Part shown: one piece after another, positions 11,571-23,612 of the stretch
Position numbering within the stretch: the first letter of the stretch is position 1
How the letters are laid out: every line of letters starts with the position of its first letter
From: Emydura subglobosa
Taxonomy: Eukaryota; Chordata; Testudines; Chelidae
Assembly (NCBI GenBank): GCA_007922225.1
Contig: ML679962.1
Coordinates: 32,967,563-33,031,562, forward strand
Length of the DNA stretch: 64,000 nucleotides
Direction: 5' to 3'
Notes under the pieces: generated by a model
What the model saw: the letters and a program-made list of their open reading frames with translations, nothing else
What the model was told of the DNA's origin: nothing
The model's database searches: none
Position numbers and translations under genes: made by a program

Positions 11571-11810
11571 AAAGACAGCATGGTCAAGTGGATAGGGCAC
11601 TCAACTGTGGCTCTGAACACCTGGGTATTAGTCTCAGCTCCACCATTTCAATGTTCTGTGCCTTCTTTCCCTCTCTGGCGTCTTATCCATTTAGACCGTA
11701 AATTCTTTCATGCCGGGTCTGTCTCTATGATTTTGTAAAGAGCCTTGCCCAGGGGGCCCACCATGAGTCGAGGTGTCTAGGTGTTCCTATGACACAAACA
11801 TCCCTGTACT
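11571..11810 (+). mobile_element. MIR/CORE-type SINE
   Basis: The head is tRNA-like: CAGCATGGTCAAGTGGATAG (A-box region, near 11577) and later CCTGGGTATTAGTCTCAGCTCC (degenerate B box). The body continues with TTCTGTGCCTTCTTTCCC and a terminal CTGTCTCTATGATTTTG-TAAAGAGCC block. The order is that of MIR-like SINEs (tRNA head, CORE, LINE-like tail). It begins only about 20 bases after the end of the LINE at 11552. The copy is diverged, and the boundaries are approximate. Confidence 0.7.
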
Positions 11811-14540
11811 TGCATATTCCCCTCACGCACTAGGGGGGATTACTGGCTAGATCTTGAAAAAAAAAATCTATCACTTTTACACAATCCACATTCAGGCAAA
11901 ACGCACAGTGACTGCATTTGGCTTTGGTAGGGTCTGTGCCTCAGCTGGGCGAGTGTAAAACCTCAGGGCTTCAGCATTTGGCTTACGGCGCTGAAAGAAA
12001 TGACTCAGCTGCTAGGAGAAGCAGTGAATCCCTTTCCACAACCCTTCACCATCACACAGGGAGGAGGAGGAAGAGGAGGGATATCCAAGCACCCGGAGGA
12101 GCCAGGCCCAGAAGGTGGCTTGGCTTGCTGCCGGGAGGCGTGCTGCAGATCCCATGTCTGTTTTGGCCACTCTACCCAGTGACAGTGCTTCACACATAAC
12201 CCAGGGCTGTTGCAGTACAGGCGGTATCTCAAGGGTTTGTCCCTTAATTGGCAGCTCAGAAAGTGACAGGCTCGTGAAGTTTTAAATGATAATTAGAGAT
12301 TAATTATAATGAGTACATTATTTGACATGAAGCTGTTAAATACGCTAACGTGTGTGTCTTAAGCATTTCAGGGCTCGATTCTGGGCCCCACTCTGCTCTC
12401 TTTAGTCTGCTCAAGGGGCACCAAAATAGCACAAATCTGCTCAAGTCCCCTGCCGGGATACCCCCTGCCAACTTCAATACCTCCCTCCTTTCAGCATGCA
12501 GCTGAGGAAGGGGGAGTGGCTGGAACACGATACCGTCCAGTAATTCCCAGATGGCACAGAGTCTGAGGCTGGAGGTGGGGCAGAGAATCCAGCAAGCTGG
12601 ACAGAGCCAGTGTACCTGGCCTTTCATGTGGCAATTGCATACCAGCAGACACTCATTCCTTCTCTTCCTTCCTTTTATTTTTCAAAAGTCCTCATGACCA
12701 TTTATTCTACCCTCTGTACATAATCAGCAAGTTTCATAAAGAACAAGATCCCCACAAGGCCTCATAAAAGTTATTCCAGTTGTTACAGCTCTACTTCAAA
12801 GGGCAGAGAAAGCCATTTTACAATAACCTTGTTGTCATGGAGTACTTACGGCCAGGGCATTTTGCGGGATAATCCATAATAAAAAAAGGACCCTGTGGGA
12901 TTATCTGTCCAATACATGTGGAAAAGCAAAGCGGAAAATAAAATGCTGGATGTTTATCTGCAGATTGAGTTATTGACATCCACAGTGTAAAAATAAAGGC
13001 ACAGAAGAAGAAAAAGACAGCATAATTAGACTGCAATATGGGAAATGTTGTCATTGCAGAGCTTTGACTTTGTATAATTTCCTATCTTTTAGCTGTATCT
13101 CAGACTAACACTGCTTAGTATGCATATTACACAAGTTTGCTGCAGACAGAGCTTTTGAATTTGACTGTATGTTATAACTGTATGTGCAAATCAGGTGCTT
13201 TTAAAAAAATACATAGTGTATGATGTGATTGAGCCTATATCAAAACCAAGTACTTAACACTCCCAAACTTTCTGGATGTTATTCCCCAGTGAGAAAAAGG
13301 ACCAGGCATTCATTTTATTTAAATTTGGGGATTTATTGCAAACTCCATATCTCAAGGGTACCTATCCAAATCCTGGGCACACAAGATATTCATGTAGAAA
13401 CCCAAGCCCATAAGAGATAAAACATCAAAATCAAGCGAAGCAATAGCCCTTCTTCCTCCCACCCTTTCTCACATCATTTGACCACTCATCACGTGACCAA
13501 TTCAACCCAAGGCATCAGCCCTATCACTTCGCTCTCCTAGAACTAATTAGTTCTGGGGAGTTAGTAAGGAAATAAATTCAACCAGCCACAATCTGGCTGC
13601 CCCCTGAAAGGGTGACCTGGGGAGTACCACCTCTCTTCAATGTCTTCCTGCTAGCACATTCACATAGGATCATACATAGTTACATTACCTATAGTAGAGC
13701 TAGGCTAATTCTGCTAACGTGCATACCTCATAATTTTCTTCAGGCATTGGAGACATGCTATGTGAGTAGCCAAATACTATGTGTTCCAGAAATTCCCAGC
13801 CCTTAGAAGACCACTCTAGCAGGCATAATTAGAATCTAGATCCAACTTCATTCCTTTCCTCTCCACCCAGCTCAGTCAGACTAGCACAAGCTATGCAATT
13901 TGGTACTGATGGTGTGACATGACTACTTCTGGAATGACCTATAATGAAGAAAGTAAAATTAGTGAGACAGGGAGAACTAGAACCCTAATGGAGTCTTGCA
14001 AAGACCTGACACACACACAGACCAGACCGCGTCTCGAAATGGGTTTGCACTTCATTGGTTGGTCTTACATAGCCCATCGTTTTACCTTGAAAAGTGCATC
14101 TCGTGGATACACATTATACAGTATATTATTTAAATGAAGTAATGAGATTGTTTCCCATTTTTGAAGCTTTAAAACAATTGCACAATTACTATACAGCACA
14201 CTTAAGCATGCTGACTTGCTCCATTAGTCTGGTATTCATTCAAAAGTAATTTGTATTTTATTGTAGGAGCAATTAAATTTCTGCTCAATTCTAAGTAAGA
14301 ACCATTTTTGATCAAATTTTCAACTTACTTATAATTTAATAATAATAAATAAATAAATACATAAATAATCAATACTTTTCACTTACCACCATTCATTCAA
14401 GACTTTACAGTGCTTGTATAAGGGAGACAAGAGGTCTCCAGAATAGTTTTCTCACCCTCCTCTCTCTGGCCTTTCATTTTGTTCTTCTGCCCTAGATTTA
14501 TTTGTTATGAAGTTATAATAAAAATCACATTTGTTGTCTG
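11811..14540. other. No gene recognised; possible regulatory block
   Basis: An A10 tract and a GC-rich block (11930-12230, with GGAGGAGGAAGAGGAGG near 12062) are present. Overlapping frames of 60-93 codons in this GC-rich block run on both strands and are chance. At 12225-12335 lies an AT-rich stretch with repeated homeodomain-type words (TCCCTTAATTGGCAG, GATAATTAGAGATTAATTAT). An (AATA)n microsatellite occupies about 14336-14370. Nothing else is recognised. Confidence 0.45.
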
Positions 14541-14544
14541 ACCC

Positions 14545-14605
14545 ATAGCTGATTGAAATCAGCTGGGAGTCTTTCCCTGGACTTCAATGGCCTTTGAATA
14601 GCCAT
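14545..14605. repeat. Palindromic short repeat with TTCAATGG core
   Basis: ATTGAAATCAGCTGGGAGTC is followed by the inverted counterpart CTGGACTTCAATGGCC. Belongs with the TTGAAGTCAATGG group. Short and diverged. Confidence 0.4.
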
Positions 14606-14884
14606 ATCTAAAAGAACAGAAATATCACTTTTCATTGTCTAAACATAAAATTAGAAGACTTTTAAAGTTATAGTATATGACCTTTGCTTTTAATTTCCTT
14701 TACCTTGTGTTAAAACAACTTACAATACAAGGTCTGGACTCCCATTTATTGAAGAGCATCTCAGTGACTTTTTAGCTTCCATTTTTTCCACAGACCTTTC
14801 ACTTGTTTGTATTACATATTATATTCTGATTCTACCTAAGCCCAAAATCCAACTTTCAGATATTTAGACAAGTTCAGATGCTTG

Positions 14885-15040
14885 ATTCTGATCTTATGCA
14901 GGCCCATTTCACACCAATGTAACTTCAGTGACTCCAGTGAAGATGTACGGGTATAGATGAGGAAAAACTGGACTGACTCCAGTAACTGCGCTGCTTTAAT
15001 GGAGTTATTCCTTATTTACACTAACACAAAAGTTGGATTT
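14885..15040. repeat. Palindromic short repeat, 'TTTACAC' type
   Basis: CACCAATGTAACTTCAGTGACTCC then CTGACTCCAGTAACTG and GGAGTTATTCCTTATTTACAC lie in the order of repeats at 18581-18660 and 53703-53775 (TTTACACCAGCTGAGG type). Two successive TGACTCCAGT-type cores suggest either a partial tandem copy or one long degenerate palindrome. Confidence 0.4.
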
Positions 15041-15385
15041 TCCTAGTAAAGAAGAAAAGAGTCCATTGTGTTAACACAATGTGCTGGATTTGAGCACCAG
15101 TGTTAATGATTTTTCAATGTCATGGTTACAGTGTCAACTGCTGTAAGGTCATCAATACTCTTGTTTTTCTTGAGAGTTGCTACATTCTGTAGTTAATCAT
15201 CCTTTTAGCTGATCTAACTGTACCCACCTGAATTTGTGAGAGTAACTGAGAAATTCTCATTCATACAGGTCAAGTTGGAGTGGCATATCTGATACTGGGA
15301 AGTTTCACCTTGATACTAGTTGTCTTGGGTCAGACAAGAAAATCCACTGATCTTTCATTCTTCACATTTATACTTTTTAGGTTTG

Positions 15386-15463
15386 TGATTTTCAAAGGGG
15401 CCTGAGGGAGTTAAGCACCCAAATTCAATGGGAGCAGGAAGCCTAACTCCTTTGAAAATCCCA
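15386..15463. repeat. Palindromic short repeat, 'ATTTTCAAAGG' type
   Basis: Left arm GATTTTCAAAGGGGCCTGAG, centre CCAAATTCAATGGGAGC, right arm GCCTAACTCCTTTGAAAATC. The arms are inverted copies of each other. It is one of the clearest members of the dispersed 'ATTTTCAAAGG' fold-back group in this window. Confidence 0.65.
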
Positions 15464-15900
15464 TCTTGACTCCCCAGCACAACAAACACTACTTAACAAC
15501 TCACAGGGGGCTTCCTCATCCAACACCCACTAAAGTCACTGGAAAGATTCCCACTGCCCTAAGTTCAAGTTGAATCAAGCTCATGTTCAATTCCGAAAGG
15601 AACAAGAATTCAGTGACAATGTAAGTTAAATATAACTGATAGAAAATCAAAAGGGATACATTACAGCCAGCTATAGCTGAGGGAGAACCCCCATACCAAG
15701 AGCATATTCTACTATACACCACAAAGGCAAAAATGAAACAGAGGAAAACAAAAGCTACAGAAAAAAAATGAAACGACAGAATACATTGAGTGATTTTAAA
15801 GGACTCTTTCAATATAATTTTTGAAAATTTCCAAGATGTCTTCATTTAAAAACAAAAGAAAAATCTGTTCACCTGTTTGAAATTTAAAAGGATTAATCAT

Positions 15901-16100
15901 AGGTAAGGTTAGCAATGGTTTCATAAATTTACTAGGCAACTTGCTGAGCAATGACAAATACATTAATGAAAGCGGAGGAGATATATGATATACATGCATG
16001 CACCCCTCCTCAACTAGTGACAGAGACATTTTCATCAATGTATTTCCCATTACTCAGCAAATTGTCTAGTGAATTTATGAAACCTTTATTATCCTTACCT
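15901..16100. repeat. Long palindrome (71-bp arms, 58-bp spacer)
   Basis: Arm 15901-15971 (AGGTAAGG...ATGAAA) matches the reverse complement of 16030-16100 along its whole length. Over the 55 aligned positions from GGTTTCATAAATT to ATGAAA I count 7 differences, 6 of them transitions, about 87% identity. The outer 16 bases align with small gaps, and share AGGTAAGG. The spacer contains GCGGAGGAG and CCCCTCCTC, themselves partly complementary, and CATGCATG at the centre. This gives mirrored reading frames on both strands (15796-16050 minus and 15951-16208 plus) that are artefacts. It resembles a fold-back MITE of a family I do not recognise elsewhere in the window. A CA repeat (16101-16114) abuts the right arm. 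Confidence 0.8.
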
Positions 16101-16114
16101 ACACACACACACAC

Positions 16115-18580
16115 GCCCTATGTCAAAACTGCTTTAAAGTCATCTGTTCATGTATTTGTTTCAACGTTTATTACATCAAACAAAATGGTGCCCCTCCCAA
16201 GCCATTGACAAACTGGGAAAGAGCCTCATCGGTTAGCCCAGGTCACAATCCCTCAGCGACAGCCAATTATAAACACGAATTTAACAAATCTCACAAACAA
16301 ACCGAATCCTCCCACCACCACTCCCCAGCCTCACAGATTACCCATGTCCTTACAGGTCATGGGAGGAAAGGTTGGCCCTGAAGCATGTCCTGAAAACTAC
16401 CAAACTCAGGCTATTACATACTGGTGAGACGTGAATGCCAAAGGTATGGGCCGTAATGGAGAATATTCTGCCAGGGCAGCAGCCCCTCTCTGTTATACCA
16501 GTGGGCTCCATTGACCATCGCCACAACTCTGGCCGTTACGTGTCACTTCATCAGCTGATCTGACCATATTTGAACTAGCATCAGCTTACATTGACTGGGC
16601 TTTATTTCTAGGTCACTTTATCAGTAGGTCAAACACCTTTACTACCTCAAGCGTCTGTAACACTCATCCTCCTACAATCACTAAAACCTGAATCCTACAC
16701 CCCTGTATTACCCTAGGCATGGAGAATCTGTAATGGGACGTGGGCTGATTCATTAAAACTATCCTCATTCAAGAGAGAATATACTGTAAGCCAGGGGTCT
16801 CCTGGACCACATCTCATAACAAACAGAGTTTCTCTCATGGAACCACTTCACCTCCCATTCCCAATTAAGTGGACCACTCATCAAGATTCAGAGACCCTGT
16901 GACAACTACAATTGCTTATATGGAAAAATATTAAAAAAAAAAAAAAAGTACTTTTCTAACTGTTGCATAATTAGCTTTGATCTTTGAGAGCTCCTCCTCC
17001 TCTTATTTAGCACAACTATAAGTGAAGATAATTATCTTTGTTTACAAATGGCTCTTACGTTCCTCTTTGCAATGAGGGGCACAGACACCATCAAAAGCAG
17101 ATGAAATCAAATAGGTGAAATAAATATCCCAATGTGATCTCGCAGCTTTCTGCAGCCACCCTATTAATTTGGGAACCAGTGCTGTAAATTTTGTCTATAT
17201 TAATTTTCCTTCCTGTTCTTGATGGTTTTATATTCCAAGTTTGTATAACACAAATTATAGAGTGCATAGGCATATGTTAGACAATGAACATGACACCTCA
17301 TGTTTTACTAATTGCTCAGAAACTGGTGATTATATTGAGCTATATTTTCAGTAAAATAGGAACATAACATTATATGTTGTTAAACTGTCTCTTGCTTTGT
17401 ATATGAGTTGCTTAAAATGGCAAAAGGATTATAGACAAAGTTTATCTTCAGCATTTTCTAGATTTTCTCTTGTCAAAATAAGCAACTAGTGTCTTTAGGA
17501 ATAGTATGTAACCTCACTGCAACCAAAAAAGTATATTAACATAAATATAGACATAGATGGCATGTTTTTTTTTTCTTTCTGTAGTTTTACAGACATCTAT
17601 TTCATTATGCACAATACTTTCTTTTGACTTACTTAGATCATTGTGATATACTTGGTTGATCAAAAGAGAACTTTTTCTAAAAAAAAAGTTGCTGAGATAT
17701 ATATTTTTGTTTTATACCAGATCATTCGTAGAAGGCTTGACATGTAAATTTATTAACAGCTTTTGGATATATATAAATTGTGCAACTCCAGTTTCAACAT
17801 ATATTTTTCTGGATTTATACAAATTAACTCACAAATTGGATAACGTGTTCTGTCACAAGGTGCTTGTCAATTAATATAACACTAGGGAGGATTAAATTAT
17901 GCCACCCTTCATGCAAAGGACTAAACAGTGCTGTGTACTAAATGTGCAGGTATAATAAATGAACTTGGTCTTAGAATCTGGCTCCATCATATACAGGTGA
18001 ACTACAGATTTAAGGCTCTTGGAGGCATAGCTCTGTCTTGGAGGCAGAGTAAAGGTGCAGCACCTGGAAGCGTTGAACTTGAAACAAGTACCACATCTCC
18101 TGAACTTCAGGGAGTACAAAGAGAGTCCAGATGTTGTGCTACCCTTGAAGTTGCAGCAGTAGTTTCTCTCTGCCCACCTCCTAACGTCTATGCACCCTCA
18201 CCCTGCCCTATGCCCTGCCCCTTTCAGCCCTTTTGATGATTCTCTGAACTACAATAGAAGTAGCTTCACACATCCCTTAAGCTTCTTGAATCCAAGTGCA
18301 GCCATTATGCCTCATCAAGATGTAGAGGAAGTAGTGGATGGGGGAGAGACTTGCTGTTCCCTCGTCCCAGGTCAGGCCTGGGCGCAAAGCTCCCCCAAAA
18401 TGTAAGCTGAGTAAGCCCAAATTCATAGTCTGTGTGTCACCGTAAACCAGGCTGGGGAGCAGCCAGCACATTAATAATTTTTAGCTAGACTCTCTCCCAA
18501 CGCCCAGTCCCCTGGGAGATACTCTTGATGCACTCTGGCTCATTGCAGATATCCCCAATGCATCCTGGGCCAGACAGACT
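16115..18580. other. No gene recognised
   Basis: Unique AT-rich sequence with a run of A at about 16931-16946 and T-rich tracts near 17563-17572. Frames of 60-102 codons lie on both strands; none is protein-like. CCAGGGGTCTCCTGGACCAC near 16793 faintly resembles a hAT end, without a matching second end. Confidence 0.5.
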
Positions 18581-18660
18581 CTCAGCTGGTGTCCATCGGG
18601 ATTGCTCTACTGATTACAGTGGAGCCACGCCAGTTTACACCAGCTGAGGATCAGGCCCCT
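18581..18660. repeat. Palindromic short repeat, 'CAGCTGGTGT' type
   Basis: Left arm CTCAGCTGGTGTCCATCGGG, centre TACTGATTACAGTGGAG, right arm CAGTTTACACCAGCTGAG, followed by GATCAGGCCCC. The arms are inverted copies. Related copies lie near 14885-15040 and 53703-53775. Confidence 0.65.
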
Positions 18661-19088
18661 GAAGTCTTAACTCAGCAACTCCCAAACTGTGGTAGGCAAA
18701 AAGAACTAGCTGGAGTCAGGGACAAGAAAGAAAGATGGGAAGGCTCTTAACAATCCATGCTACAGTTTAATGGAGGAGGGGGGCGCCAGGGGCAACTGGT
18801 TTCATTTTCCTGAAGTGGGACTACGCTTTCCCAAGTTTAGGAAATGCTGTCTTAAGTCATGCAGCCAATGGTACTTGTGATGTCACAGAACAATGCATTC
18901 TGGGTGTATGCTGGGAGTCAGGCACTAGTAAGATGCTTCCACAAAACAAACATTTTGAAAAAAAGTTGGTTAAAAAGCATCTCTGAGCTGGCTAGAGGGG
19001 GCATGCCACAGGTAAATCGGCACATAGCCAGTTTCCAATTTATAGAAATATTGTTTCTAGAAAATGCTCCTCCCTCTAATATGCAGAT
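18661..19088. other. No gene recognised
   Basis: No repeat family or gene recognised. A G-rich tract (GGAGGAGGGGGGCGCC) lies near 18772-18787. Opposed frames of 91 and 69 codons near 18859-19134 overlap the start of the next LINE fragment and are not a gene. Confidence 0.45.
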
Positions 19089-19190
19089 GACATTGAGGAG
19101 GTGGAAAAGGCCCAGAAAAGACAACAAAAAATGATCAATGGGATAGAGAGGTTATTTTATACTCAGCCTGGAGAAAAGTGATATTGTACT
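19089..19190 (+). pseudogene. Short CR1-group LINE fragment
   Basis: The frame at about 19095-19150 reads EEVEKAQKRQQKMINGIE, which matches the LEKVQRRATKMI-type block of the LINE at 10975-11020. The next bases (GAGAGGTTATTTTATACTCAGCC) keep a weak likeness to the segment after that block. The fragment is short, with nothing recognisable upstream, so I hold it as probable only. Confidence 0.5.
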
Positions 19191-20334
19191 TGTAAAAAAT
19201 TATCAAGGTGCAGGATTTCAATATGCTGAAGGGGAAGTTGAAGGCAGATATAACATAGAGACTATAAGTGCCATCATCCAACACTAAAATTCACCACCTT
19301 TCGAGCAAAGCACCCATGACAGCTGCTAGATTCTTTTGTTTGCTTCTTTCTGTTTTTTGTTTTGTTTTTTTTCTTCAAGGAGAGAAATAACATAGTATCC
19401 AAGTGGAGGGGGTAACTTCAGGCAGGTAGAATGCAATTGCCCAAATTGGATAATGACCGGAAGAATGATGAAGCTAATGTTTTCTTCTCTTTCAAAAATG
19501 GTATTGGATCAGTTAATGAATGGGACTTCAGTTTTATGCCTCAGAGAGCTGCTCTTTTATGTGACACGGTTGCCCATAAATGTGTGCCAAGACATTGGTT
19601 CAGGACTAAGACAGAAAAGAGCTGCTGCTGAATTAACTGCACCATCTATTGCCCCACATGGGTTTCCTAAAATTCTCTCATCCGAATAGTGGGCAGGATC
19701 AACCCTGCTTAGCATTTAGGATCATACAAGACTACAGCCCAGTGAACAATATTCTCTGAGTGGAAGAGAAAACAAACACAAGTGTGAGCCTTTGTATTTC
19801 TTAAAGACAAAACGAAACAATAATTTAGAAAAAAAAAATCCAACATTATTGAGCAAAACATGAGTTCAAGACAAAAAAGACTGTCATGCAAAACCAAAAG
19901 GAAATAAATATAATTCATAAGCTTTTATGTCACTGCCAGAATGAAATAGAATGGCACATCTAGTGTGCCCATGTTCTTTGCCTCACAGCAGTAGTAATTT
20001 AGACGATCCACTACTGAAAAGATCAATAAACATCCAGGCAGATTTGGATTTCCAATTAGCTGCTGTAAAAAGTAAAAAAAAATCCTTGGGATATTAAAAT
20101 GGCAAGGCAGGGGCAATCTTGAACATCAGCCACCTAATTTGGAATTTTTGGACCCAATCCTTCTCTCATTTTCACCATCGTACCTTTCTTGATTTTTATC
20201 AGAGGAGAAATAAGGCCCCTTAATTTCTCTTTCTGTCTTTGGAATAAGGTACCGATCCATTTCATGAGCAGACATACCACCAGTCTTTACGGAATAGAGT
20301 CAGAGATGCTCATCCTGTGTATTGCTAACAGCTA
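19191..20334. other. No gene recognised
   Basis: Unique AT-rich sequence. T-rich tract with TTTTGTTTTG near 19335-19375. Frames up to 78 codons on both strands, none protein-like. Confidence 0.5.
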
Positions 20335-20375
20335 TCAGTGATTCTCCTTTAGCTCAGTGATAAGGGCCTGTGGTT
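20335..20375 (+). mobile_element. tRNA-like SINE fragment (A-box half)
   Basis: CTCCTTTAGCTCAGTGATAAG near 20342 reads like the D-arm half of a tRNA or SINE promoter. No B box follows before the poly(T) at 20373, so a functional tRNA is excluded. Likely related to the SINE head at 5315-5412. Confidence 0.4.
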
Positions 20376-20462
20376 TTTTTAAAAGAATGACTAACCCTCC
20401 CTTTCTATTGCCACAATGGTCATAATATGTTACACAGTGGCAATTATAAAGTCCTAGCTAAG

Positions 20463-20612
20463 GGCTAGATTCAGGCAAACATCTCTATTTGCTGCTTAAG
20501 TGCTTTTCTAACGCCAGTGGGAATTCAGCACATGCTTAAAGTTCAGCATATGATTAGGTCTGTCCCAATTCAGGAAAGAATGTAAAGTGCTTCCTTGAAT
20601 CGAGGCCTAACA
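20463..20612. repeat. Palindromic short repeat, 'TTAAGCACAT' type
   Basis: GCTAGATTCAGGCAAACATC, TGCTTAAGTGCTTTTC, CAGCACATGCTTAAAGTTCAGC and TTCAGGAAAGAATGTAAAGTGC with TTGAATCGAGGCCT appear in order. Arms are inverted and diverged. A full-length-looking member of the family also seen at 7700-7845. Confidence 0.6.
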
Positions 20613-21615
20613 ATTTATATGACAATATTAATGAACCAATAGGCATGGGATAAATGGTTCAAGACAAAAATAACCTAAACATTTCTTTAACTCAAACTTT
20701 TCCCATCTCTAAAAAATATTGTCCTATTCACTTTTATGGATGCTTTGGAATTCTCACCAAACAAAACTCAGTCTTCCCAAATAACCAGAAGAGAGGAACC
20801 TGGTAAGTATTCAGATAAGTATCCAAGCTTTTGGGATAATAATATAATCCAAATGAGATCTCCAAGCCTTTTGAAATGTACCACCTCACTATGAGATAGA
20901 CATTGCCTGGCTCTTGTGCAGCTTGAGGAAGGAGACCACAAGCTCCCCCTGCCTCCTTCAAGAGCTCTGAGAGACACTGTTAACAATGCTGTACATCCAG
21001 ATCCTTCCCATGGCAGTGGTTTGGAGTACCATGCATCATTCCCAATTCAGGTGTGTGCTACAATGACCCAGCCAGATACTATACAAAAACAGCTGCTCCA
21101 AACATTGATTTACATTTTACTTATTGTTGATTGATATTACATTTAATGAGATCTAGTGAAAATTAGAAACATTCACTTGTAATACAGAGACCCGCTCAGT
21201 TACAGAGGGTGTTACTTTTGTATAATGATATAATTAAAAATACAGATTGTATTAAATTAAAAAGAAAACCCAAACAGACCAATAATTATTGGCTAGATAT
21301 TCGCAGAATTTTAAAGAAAATTCACACACACTAATTATTTATTCAATGAAAGCCTCAACCAGTGCCTATCCATATATTTTAAGACTAAAGAAATTATGTT
21401 ACCCAACTGAACCTTACAACAACTAGATTGAAACATTTAATAGAGATGGTTCAGATGCGTGGTGTACTGCACTCATGTGTACTGCAGAAACACCATACTG
21501 TATGCTGTGAACATCAAACTATTTGTAAATGTGAACAATTTCAGACAAATAGGGGAGGGTAGCCACAAAACACCCTTTGCATACCACTGGTTTTAAAGAA
21601 AGAGACTATGGCTCT
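20613..21615. other. No gene recognised
   Basis: Unique sequence. Opposed frames of 75, 72 and 72 codons near 20734-21134 share one interval, and no family is recognised. A CTCCCCCTGCCTCC patch near 20941 is the only GC-rich spot. Confidence 0.5.
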
Positions 21616-21617
21616 GT

Positions 21618-21695
21618 CCTGCAAAGTCTTACATACACGAGTAATTTTACTCACACAAGAATCCTTCCTGAGTTCATACTAGTCACATGAGTGAA
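21618..21695. repeat. Palindromic short repeat, 'TTACTCAC' type
   Basis: GTCCTGCAAAGTCTTACATACACG, AATTTTACTCACACAAG and CTAGTCACATGAGTGAAG lie in order. Related to 27125-27200 and 47560-47620. Diverged. Confidence 0.45.
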
Positions 21696-21779
21696 GCTAT
21701 ATATACACACGTGCTCCCTCCCACCCTTCCCCCCAAAATTGGGGCATATATTTTTGAACTGGTGTCAATAATTTGAAAT

Positions 21780-21910
21780 ATGGCTGAGATTCAGCAGTCT
21801 ACTACTGCTCAGCAGAGCACTTTCCTAAGTGTCTTAGACTTCAGTAGGACCTAAGCATATGCTTAACATTAATCATCTGCCCAAGTGCTGTTGCTGCATT
21901 GGGGCCTATG
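21780..21910. repeat. Palindromic short repeat, 'TTAAGCACAT' type
   Basis: GAGATTCAGCAGTC ... CAGAGCACTTTCCTAAGTG, then CCTAAGCATATGCTTAAC and CCAAGTGCTGTTGCTGCATTGGGG. The outer words (GATTCAGCA and TGCATTGGGGCC) are those of the family ends. Diverged. Confidence 0.55.
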
Positions 21911-22655
21911 TGACTGCTAGAATGGGTAATCTGACAATCTGGATGCTTATATGGTCCCTTTAGTATTTAAGCCCCTTTACAATGGTTGCCACCTTCTTTC
22001 TGTTTCTCGTTTGTCCTGAATCTTTTAAAATATTCTTTATTGCAAAAATATTTTTTTAAAAAAAACCTCCTTTAATATCTGCTTGTGGTATAAAGTGTCT
22101 TTTTGTACCCCTCCTGCCTTAAGCATGAAATTGACTTTTTCAAGTTGTTTCCTGAAAGATTACTCTAGATTATAACTATCTTTACATACCACATATAAAT
22201 GGAAAATAACTGCCTGAGCCCATGCTATCCAATACAACTATTTCTCAAACACTGTGTAATTTAATTGCCACAAATAAAAATAACACACATTATTTCCAAA
22301 GTGAAAAAAAAGATTGCTACAACAACTATGATCCATATTTCCCTGTCGTATATATACCATAAATCAAAATTGCTTTTTATTCATTTTTTGAATGATCGTA
22401 TTATGAGCATAGAAAATGTTCCAGTGTTTGAATTACGATGTTATAATTCAGGCATGGTACAATCAATGGCACTTGGCCTTTGGCCTCATTCTTAATACCA
22501 TGCTAGGTGTAAATTATTACATTGTGATTCATATCCTGTCATGTCTTATGGCTTAAGAAAGAGATGGCTTGAGTGAGTTTGTTGAATAGTTGCAGTTTTT
22601 GAAAGGTCACACTGCATGTGCATGGAAAGTTAAGAGACCATAACCAGCATTGTCT
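21911..22655. other. No gene recognised
   Basis: AT-rich unique sequence with T/A tracts near 22045-22065. One 76-codon frame at 22265-22495, not protein-like. Confidence 0.5.
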
Positions 22656-22955
22656 TTTGGTACGTCTACACTTTGATCTAGAAATATAACTTCCAGCTTG
22701 AGGAGACATACTTGACTTCCACTGATCGAGCCAGCCTGCTAAAAATAGAGGGCAGCTGTGGGGCCAGGAGCAGCAGAAGGGGTTAGCTCACACCTAAGAT
22801 GTTAGGTACGTATGCAGGGAGGCTAACCATTCTTGCCGTTGCTTTGGCTACACCCTATTTTTATCTCACTAGTTCAAACTAGTTCAATCAGCTCAAACCG
22901 GTATGTCTCCTCAACCTGGAATGCACACCTCTGGCTCGGAGCGTAAGCAGTAACC
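22656..22955. mobile_element. Fold-back MITE, 'GTCTACACT' family
   Basis: The left end reads TGGTACGTCTACACTTTGAT; the right end reads CTGGCTCGGAGCGTAAGCAG followed by TAACC, which is an eroded inverted copy. An internal GGTATGTCTCCTCAACCTGG matches the subterminal GTATGTCTACATGAGCTGG of the copy at 26299-26585. No open frame; a non-autonomous DNA transposon. About 300 bp. Confidence 0.65.
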
Positions 22956-23612
22956 TTCAAAAGAGATAAGGAAGGGGTACAATGGAGTGAAATAAAATGC
23001 AGAGACAAGAACCAGTGGGAGAGTGCTGCACAAACAGAAACACACCACCACTGCCTGAAAACAGATGTTGCTGAACATGTGATGAAACAATCAATCAAGG
23101 AAGGTAAACTGGCTTGGGAGAAGGGAGTTTATTTATTTAGAGGAACTGGGGCCTAGCATGGAAGAAAGTTAACTTCATATTGTGCACCATCTAGGCAAAA
23201 ATGGAACAAAACTTTCAAAAGAAACATTTGAGAAAGGTCAGGCAAAAGCTTTGAATACTAAACCCTTCCAGTTTCAGGGAACTATTCTGAATTATTACCC
23301 AGGATACTACAAAGCCATTGAATGTGCATTCATCCAATGAGCTATAGGTGAAACTCACACTAGACATTTGGAAAAGTGCTGGGATGGAATGAGGTGTTTT
23401 GGAAGTGGTGTTTCAGAGACAAGTGAAACAGATGGATGGGGTACAAGAATAGATGTGACAAGTCAAGAGGGCATATGTGGAATATGTGAAGAAGTTTTAG
23501 GAGACAGAACCGAGGGACAGTGATTACAAAGTCAAGAGAAAAGACTGAAGATTCCAGAGGACAACCTAGCGAGTCTCTGTTGATGGGGACAAAAAGTACT
23601 GCTATCATGGCC
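22956..23612. other. No gene recognised
   Basis: Unique sequence. Minus-strand frames at 22874-23098 and 23360-23608 are not protein-like. Confidence 0.5.

Noticed and set aside
15796..16208. Two frames with mirrored peptides
   Set aside because: Explained by the palindrome at 15901-16100, where the two strands carry nearly the same sequence.
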